DNA of 55,771 nucleotides from Prevotellaceae bacterium (GTDB taxonomy: Bacteria > Bacteroidota > Bacteroidia > Bacteroidales > UBA932). The first letter of the stretch is position 1; every line of letters starts with the position of its first letter. A program made the position numbers and the translations under genes. The notes under the pieces were generated by a model. That model searched no databases. It was not told the DNA's origin and saw nothing but the letters and a program-made list of their open reading frames with translations. Where the stretch lies: assembly GCA_031290935.1 (NCBI GenBank), contig JAISLK010000025.1:1-55771 (forward strand). The letters run 5' to 3'. Positions 51,845 to 55,771 of this stretch are shown one piece after another.

Positions 51845-51874
51845 TGATGCGCCGGACAATTTCCCCGCGCATGC

Positions 51875-53107
51875 CTATTCCACCCGCATCGCCTTTTCGG
51901 GGCTGATGCGCGTGATGAACAGCGCCGGCAAGGCTAACATCAACATGACGCCGGCAAACGAGCAAACAGTTATCGCAAGAACAGGAAGGAAATTCAACGC
52001 TACCGGCGCTACCGACATAAAATAATTGTCGGGGTCGAGCGTAACAATACCGAAATACTGCTGCAGCAGGCACAGGCCAATGCCTGCGACATTGCCCCAT
52101 AGCAGCCCTTTTACCAAAATAAACGCCGCCCGGTAAAGGAATACTTTTTGCACTTGGGCGTTCTGCATGCCCAGCGCTTTGAGCAAACCAATCATGCTGA
52201 TTTTCTCAAACAGCAAAATCAACAGGCCGGAAACCATATTAAAGCCGGCAACGATAATCATCAACGTAAGAATAATCGCCACGTTCAAATCCAGCAGCGA
52301 CAGCCAATCGAAGAGGTTGGAAAAATAATCGCGGACGGTGCGTACGCGCAACCGGTTGCCGTCGCCGGTAATGTGGAAAGCCGCCAACTCGTTTACCTGT
52401 TCGGCGACAGCGTCCATGCAACTCAAATCTTTCACGAAAATTTCCACGCCGGTAACCTGGTTCGCCTTCCATCCGTTGAGCCGCCGGATATGCGCGATAT
52501 CGCAAAGGATAACGACCTTGTCCAGTTCTTCCAGTTGCGCATCATACAAGCCGGCAACAGTGAACTTGCGTACCCGCGGCGGCTCCTGTATAAAATACAT
52601 TTCAAACGCATCGCCGACGTTCATGTCCAGCAATGCCGCCAGGCGTTTCGACAGCACCACGGCATTGGTAACCGCCGTATCGGATACATTGAAAATATCG
52701 CCCGCCACCAATGATGAACGGAAAAACGTCCAATCGAAATCGGAGGAAATACCTTTGAGCATCGCGCCCTGTATCGCATCGGCGGTTTTGATAATGCCGC
52801 CTTTTGTCGCATATATTTGCGTGTGCGTTACGCCTTCAATAGCTAAAATAGACGGGATAAAAGCATCCTCCGTCTGGATGGGCGTTGTTTCAAACGACCG
52901 GTTGAAGTCATAATTCGTTAAGGTAAGATGCCCGTTGAACCCAACGGCCTTGTTGCTGATTTCGCTTTTGAACCCGGTTACCACCGCCACTGCCGTAATC
53001 ATCACCGCCACGCCCACCGCCACGCTGACGATAGCAATACGCGCCATGAGCCGCGAAAGGCGCGTGCCGGCAGTAATATGCTTCGCGATATATATATTGC
53101 TATTCAT
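51875..53107 (-). CDS. LolC/LolE-type ABC transporter permease (FtsX/MacB family)
   Basis: An inner-membrane permease with a first helix (about 20-45, IAIVSVAVGVAVMITAVAVV), a large periplasmic domain (about 50-260) and three C-terminal helices in an FtsX domain: WLSLLDLNVAIILTLMIIVAGFNM, the region around 320-350, and 370-395. The end RISPEKAMRVE is typical of Lol/MacB permeases. The family extracts lipoproteins or drives mechanotransmission; LolC/E function is likely but the ATPase is not nearby. I start at MNSNIYIAKHI (53107); an upstream Met at 53125 would place a -7 box (TAAATTTG, 53114-53121) inside the gene. Confidence 0.88.
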   Translation of the reverse strand: MNSNIYIAKHITAGTRLSRLMARIAIVSVAVGVAVMITAVAVVTGFKSEISNKAVGFNGHLTLTNYDFNRSFETTPIQTEDAFIPSILAIEGVTHTQIYATKGGIIKTADAIQGAMLKGISSDFDWTFFRSSLVAGDIFNVSDTAVTNAVVLSKRLAALLDMNVGDAFEMYFIQEPPRVRKFTVAGLYDAQLEELDKVVILCDIAHIRRLNGWKANQVTGVEIFVKDLSCMDAVAEQVNELAAFHITGDGNRLRVRTVRDYFSNLFDWLSLLDLNVAIILTLMIIVAGFNMVSGLLILLFEKISMIGLLKALGMQNAQVQKVFLYRAAFILVKGLLWGNVAGIGLCLLQQYFGIVTLDPDNYFMSVAPVALNFLPVLAITVCSFAGVMLMLALPALFITRISPEKAMRVE

Positions 53108-53113
53108 TTTTGC

Positions 53114-53121
53114 AAATTTAA
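53114..53121 (-). promoter_or_regulatory. Possible -7 element of the ABC permease gene
   Basis: TAAATTTG on the minus strand ends 6 nt before the ATG at 53107, so the message would be leaderless. No -33 is clear. The call is tentative. Confidence 0.3.
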
Positions 53122-53173
53122 GCAAAATAAATTTGCAGGGTAAAAAAGCACATCACCACATCACCAAAGTTTA

Positions 53174-54802
53174 CTACAACCGGAAAGTTATCGGCAAAAT
53201 AAAACGGACAGCCACCGCTTTCCCCCGGTATTGGCCGGGCGTCCATTTTGACAGGCTTCTTACTATGCGCTCCGCTTCCGCATCCAATAGCGGATGGACG
53301 CTTTTCAGCACTTCGATGTTAGCAATTTTACCGTCAGCATGAATAGTAAATCCTACGGCTACCCGGCCTTCAATCTTCTTGTCGGCCGCTTCTTTGGGAT
53401 ACTTCAGGTTGTCCCTAATAAAATTCATGAGCCCTTCCATGCCGCCGGGATACTCGGGCTGCACATCTACCTCGCCGGATTGATAAACTGGCACGGAAAA
53501 AGATACCTTCTTCTTTGCAGTATCTTTGCCGGCTAATGGCGGCGGCGGTATTTTTGTGCCTCCTGCGGCAGTGTCTTTCTGCACGGTTATCGACCGGATG
53601 TTACCTGCTAATGATTCCGGCCACTTTGTATTATCGCCGCTGAAAACAAGCGTTTCCCCTGATTCCGTTTGAATCGTTATGGTAGCATTTTTCTTATTTT
53701 TACTGGTTGATGATACTGCTCTGGCGTTGCTTTCAGTGTCTTTTTGTGCGCTTATGGAATTTATATCCTCAGGTGATATGTCCTTTAACTTGCCCTTTAA
53801 GTTTTCATCATTACCGCGCAAAACAAGCGTTTCCCCTGATTTCATAAGAATGGTTATGGTGCCGTCGGCAATAACTTTTTTCGCATTATCAGGATTTATG
53901 TGTATAACAGGGATGCTGTCTGCCGCCTGTATATGCGTTTCCATGCTTGCGGCAGTTGAGAGTACCGGCGAAACGGGTTCCGCCGTAGAGAGTCCGAACA
54001 GGGCTACCGGCAAGACTATTGCGGGCAGCAAGCAAGATAGTTTCAAGGCAAAGAATTTGCCTGTGGTGTTTTTTTTCATCATGATTAATCGTTTTTTAGT
54101 AAGTGAATAACTGAAACCGCTGGCGTATCCCGGATATACGCCGGCGGTTTGTTGGAATAAAAGTTTTTGATATATGTTGACATCGACGCCACGCGCCAAT
54201 ACCTGCGCGTCCGCAAGGTATTCATGCGTGGCAACGATGGATTTTTTCAACAGCCATGCAAACGGATTAAACCATTGAATAATTACGAACAGTTGCGCCG
54301 CCACCAAATCCACACTGTGCAACTGGCGGGCATGCGCCTGTTCGTGCCATAAAATTTTCTCGTAATCGCCGGCGCATAGCGTATTTTTATTGATATAAAT
54401 TTTCCGGAAAAAAGTAAATGCCGGATAATTTTCAGCATCCGGAAAACGGCTGGCCGCCATCACACGGTGCATGTGATATAGCTGCCTGCAGAAACGGAAC
54501 GCGGCAAATCCGGCACCCGCAAAATAAATAATCAATAACAGCGTGGTGAACGAAAAACTTTGCGTAACCGGCGCGGCCAGCGGCGCAGTTGAAAATTCCC
54601 CGACACTTATAAGGGACGCGCCTTCTTCCGGCAGCAGCAAAGGCAACCGCAGCAAGGGTATCATGCTGCCGAGCGGAATAACCGACAACAAATAAAACCG
54701 GTTGAATACAAAATGCGTTTCCTTACGCAGCAACGCATAATAAGCCAGCCAGAGGATAGCCGTACACACGCCCGATTCCAAAAGGTATGACAGGAAAACC
54801 AT
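53174..54802 (-). CDS. BlaR1-like M56 metallopeptidase with C-terminal TonB domain
   Basis: This is an integral-membrane zinc protease and signal sensor. Helices lie near 5-25, 35-55, 85-105 and 165-182; the cytosolic active site is HEQAH (153-157), with a further Glu in ATHEYLADAQ near 194. A helix near 253-272 leads to a periplasmic part. Two related units, each with TI-I-SGETLV-G-L-I-SI-QKDT (315-356 and 374-411), precede a TonB C-terminal domain (about 447-542, VQPEYPGGMEGLMNFI and GRVAVGFTIHADGKI). M56-TonB proteins paired with BlaI are frequent in Bacteroidetes; the ligand is unknown. It starts 2 bp after the blaI-like gene, so the two are an operon. Confidence 0.92.
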   Translation of the reverse strand: MVFLSYLLESGVCTAILWLAYYALLRKETHFVFNRFYLLSVIPLGSMIPLLRLPLLLPEEGASLISVGEFSTAPLAAPVTQSFSFTTLLLIIYFAGAGFAAFRFCRQLYHMHRVMAASRFPDAENYPAFTFFRKIYINKNTLCAGDYEKILWHEQAHARQLHSVDLVAAQLFVIIQWFNPFAWLLKKSIVATHEYLADAQVLARGVDVNIYQKLLFQQTAGVYPGYASGFSYSLTKKRLIMMKKNTTGKFFALKLSCLLPAIVLPVALFGLSTAEPVSPVLSTAASMETHIQAADSIPVIHINPDNAKKVIADGTITILMKSGETLVLRGNDENLKGKLKDISPEDINSISAQKDTESNARAVSSTSKNKKNATITIQTESGETLVFSGDNTKWPESLAGNIRSITVQKDTAAGGTKIPPPPLAGKDTAKKKVSFSVPVYQSGEVDVQPEYPGGMEGLMNFIRDNLKYPKEAADKKIEGRVAVGFTIHADGKIANIEVLKSVHPLLDAEAERIVRSLSKWTPGQYRGKAVAVRFILPITFRL

Positions 54803-54804
54803 GA

Positions 54805-55212
54805 TTATTTTCTCCTTTTTTGCAGGTTAGTTATTTTCTTTTCGTGCAGTTCTTTTTCGACTAATTGCTTTATGGTTTCCAGCTCCTGCACCGAAAGGTT
54901 TTCCTGCCGGGTAAAGAAAGAAACCATTTCCGGCACAGAGTTCCCGAAAAAATTATGCATGACTTCTTTCATATAGCCGCGCGTATACTTCTCTTTTCCT
55001 ACCAAAGGATAATAACGGTGGAAGCGGCCGTTCGCCTTGTGCCCGACAATGCCTTTCTGCTCCAGGATACGCACAATAGTAGACACCGTATTATAGGCCG
55101 GCTTGGGTTTGGGCATTGCAGCAACCAGGTCTTGCACCAGCGCCTCGCCTTTACTCCAGAGGAGGTGCATCACTTCGCTCTCGGCTTTGGTCAGTTCAAT
55201 ATGCTTTTTCAT
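54805..55212 (-). CDS. BlaI/MecI/CopY-family transcriptional repressor
   Basis: A 135-residue winged-helix repressor. It begins IELTKAESEVMHLLWSKGEA, with the recognition part around AYNTVSTIVRILEQKGIVGHKANGRFHRYYP, all classical for BlaI/MecI. The C-terminal part (SVPEMVSFFTRQENLSVQEL) is the dimerisation region. In the known system the partner M56 protease cleaves the repressor when the sensor is engaged and so frees the promoter. Here the M56 gene lies 2 bp downstream. Two dyads in the promoter region (55236-55271) are likely its own operators. Confidence 0.95.
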   Translation of the reverse strand: MKKHIELTKAESEVMHLLWSKGEALVQDLVAAMPKPKPAYNTVSTIVRILEQKGIVGHKANGRFHRYYPLVGKEKYTRGYMKEVMHNFFGNSVPEMVSFFTRQENLSVQELETIKQLVEKELHEKKITNLQKRRK

Positions 55213-55228
55213 GTTCCGAAATTTTTCA

Positions 55229-55271
55229 CAAAGATAAACTAAAAAATTAGTTTAAACTATTTTTTTAGTTT
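55229..55271 (-). promoter_or_regulatory. blaI-like promoter with two adjacent operator dyads
   Basis: A -7 TATCTTTG (minus, 55229-55236) lies 17 bp before the ATG at 55212. Two 18-bp dyads abut upstream: AAACTA-N6-TAGTTT at 55236-55253 and at 55254-55271. They cover the -7 to -33 interval, as autorepression by a dimeric BlaI-type protein would need. The half-site differs from the Staphylococcus TACA/TGTA operator. Confidence 0.65.
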
Positions 55272-55311
55272 AAAAATTATTAAATGATTGGGAGTAAGAG
55301 AAAAAATTTTT

Positions 55312-55331
55312 ATGTTTTATAAAAAAAACAT
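55312..55331. repeat. AT-rich hairpin upstream of blaI
   Basis: ATGTTTT (55312-55318) and AAAACAT (55325-55331) form a 7-bp AT stem with a 6-nt loop. The function is unknown. Confidence 0.4.
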
Positions 55332-55408
55332 GCGAAAACAGAAAGACTTAGTAGCGGTAAGCAGGACGGTGCGCACAACGCGGCTGCCTGCAAGCAAGGA
55401 CATGTGAG

Positions 55409-55496
55409 TTATGAATTATGAATTGCCACCGCCAGCCACTCCTAATTTAAAAATTTAAAAAATTTCAGGCTGCCGCCGGTAATTCATAATTCATAA
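55409..55496. repeat. 88-bp element with 19-bp inverted termini
   Basis: TTATGAATTATGAATTGCC (55409-55427) is mirrored by GGTAATTCATAATTCATAA (55478-55496), with one mismatch. The 50-bp interior is AT-rich. It lies between the divergent blaI-like gene and the frame at 55539. Nothing else is recognisable in the gap 55272-55538 apart from the AT hairpin and a -7 box. Confidence 0.6.
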
Positions 55497-55510
55497 TTAA
55501 AAAAAAACAC

Positions 55511-55518
55511 TATCTTTG
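55511..55518 (+). promoter_or_regulatory. -7 element ahead of the C13-interrupted frame
   Basis: TATCTTTG at 55511-55518, 21 nt before the ATG at 55539, in the form seen ahead of several genes in this window. No -33 TTG at the expected place. Confidence 0.45.
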
Positions 55519-55538
55519 CAGCCGACAGTTCAAACATT

Positions 55539-55643
55539 ATGAAAAACCTTTTAAACATCACCGCCCCACGCACCGAAACCTTTCCGGTTTTTTTGATGTT
55601 TAGGTTTACCCCCCCCCCCCCGAACTTTCTGAGAATCAGTTAA
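55539..55643 (+). CDS. Short frame ended by frameshift at a C13 tract (possible leader peptide or phase-variable gene start)
   Basis: From the ATG at 55539 the frame reads MKNLLNITAPRTETFPVFLM then FRFTPPPPPNFLRIS and stops at 55643 (34 codons). The five prolines come from a run of 13 C (55609-55621). One extra C, or two fewer, would join this start to a frame that is open for 50 codons from 55622 to the end of the window (ELSENQLIIAYFIPEALRRK and onward). The early part also holds nested inverted repeats, AAACATCA (55553-55560) with TGATGTTT (55594-55601) and AAACC with GGTTT followed by T. It could be a leader peptide with attenuator, a contingency locus, or an assembly error in a homopolymer near the window edge. 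Confidence 0.4.
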   Translation: MKNLLNITAPRTETFPVFLMFRFTPPPPNFLRIS

Positions 55644-55771
55644 TCATAGCGTATTTCATCCCGGAAGCCTTGCGGCGCAAGGGAACCGTGAAGGCAGGCG
55701 CGGCGCAGCCGTCCGCCTGTAAAATACCGGTTGCTTATACATATATATACAGTTCCGGCGTCTGTCCGGAA
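55622..55771 (+). other. Open frame after the C tract, truncated by the window end
   Basis: Fifty codons without a stop follow in the frame one base off from the upstream start. It continues beyond the window, so its size and nature cannot be judged. I recognise no domain in the visible part. Confidence 0.3.

Noticed and set aside
1..55771. tRNA, rRNA, riboswitches and complete insertion sequences
   Set aside because: I saw no cloverleaf, conserved rRNA or known riboswitch core, and no transposase. A covariance-model scan would be decisive.

Overview
The window looks like a chromosomal segment of a Bacteroidota, most probably Bacteroidales. The evidence is a fused lpxC/fabZ gene, a serC-serA-DUF1015 gene string, DUF4293, a BlaI/M56-TonB pair, a type 9 secretion (T9SS) sorting domain on a giant SprB-repeat surface protein, and repeated matches to the Bacteroidetes promoter form TTG-N18..21-TAnnTTTG. 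Genus cannot be read from the sequence. No rRNA, tRNA, CRISPR array, phage gene or complete insertion sequence was recognised.

Layout. 1-707: a roughly 460-bp inverted-repeat element with two inward-facing promoters and a doubtful small ORF, then a terminator. 708-20993 (minus): one 6761-residue secreted adhesin, 36% of the window, made of Ig/PKD-like domains, about 50 SprB-type repeats and a T9SS C-terminal domain. 21257-27874 (minus): purC, a LysM/periplasmic-binding protein, rlmH and a large sensor histidine kinase, tightly packed. 27966-32957 (minus): YfhO-type membrane protein, FkbM methyltransferase and two glycosyltransferases (GT14, GT2), probably building a surface glycan. 33168-35390 (plus): lpxC/fabZ and lpxA for lipid A, divergent from the glycan genes.

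35471-35732: a 41-bp tandem palindrome array between convergent genes. 35759-39209 (minus): GSCFA protein, queG, phosphodiester glycosidase, and a small-protein/GNAT acetyltransferase pair resembling a toxin-antitoxin module; then valS to 41922. 42217-47919 (plus): a compact run serC, serA, DUF1015, DUF4293, YigZ-like, pyrB, pyrI (serine and pyrimidine synthesis). 48116-48460: a 17-copy 21-bp tandem array. 48629-51844 (plus): putative porin and an MltF-like lytic transglycosylase. 51875-55212 (minus): LolC/E-type ABC permease, BlaR1-like M56 protease with a TonB C-terminus, and its BlaI repressor with two operator-like dyads. 55539-end: a short reading frame interrupted by a C13 tract.

The theme is the cell envelope: lipid A, glycan decoration, outer-membrane porin, peptidoglycan turnover, envelope-stress sensing and a giant secreted adhesin, interleaved with housekeeping metabolism. 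The least explained parts are the intergenic structures: the inverted-repeat element with convergent promoters, the two helically phased tandem arrays, and the poly-C tract that would switch a frame open with one extra C. All assignments are from reading the sequence; no database search was run.
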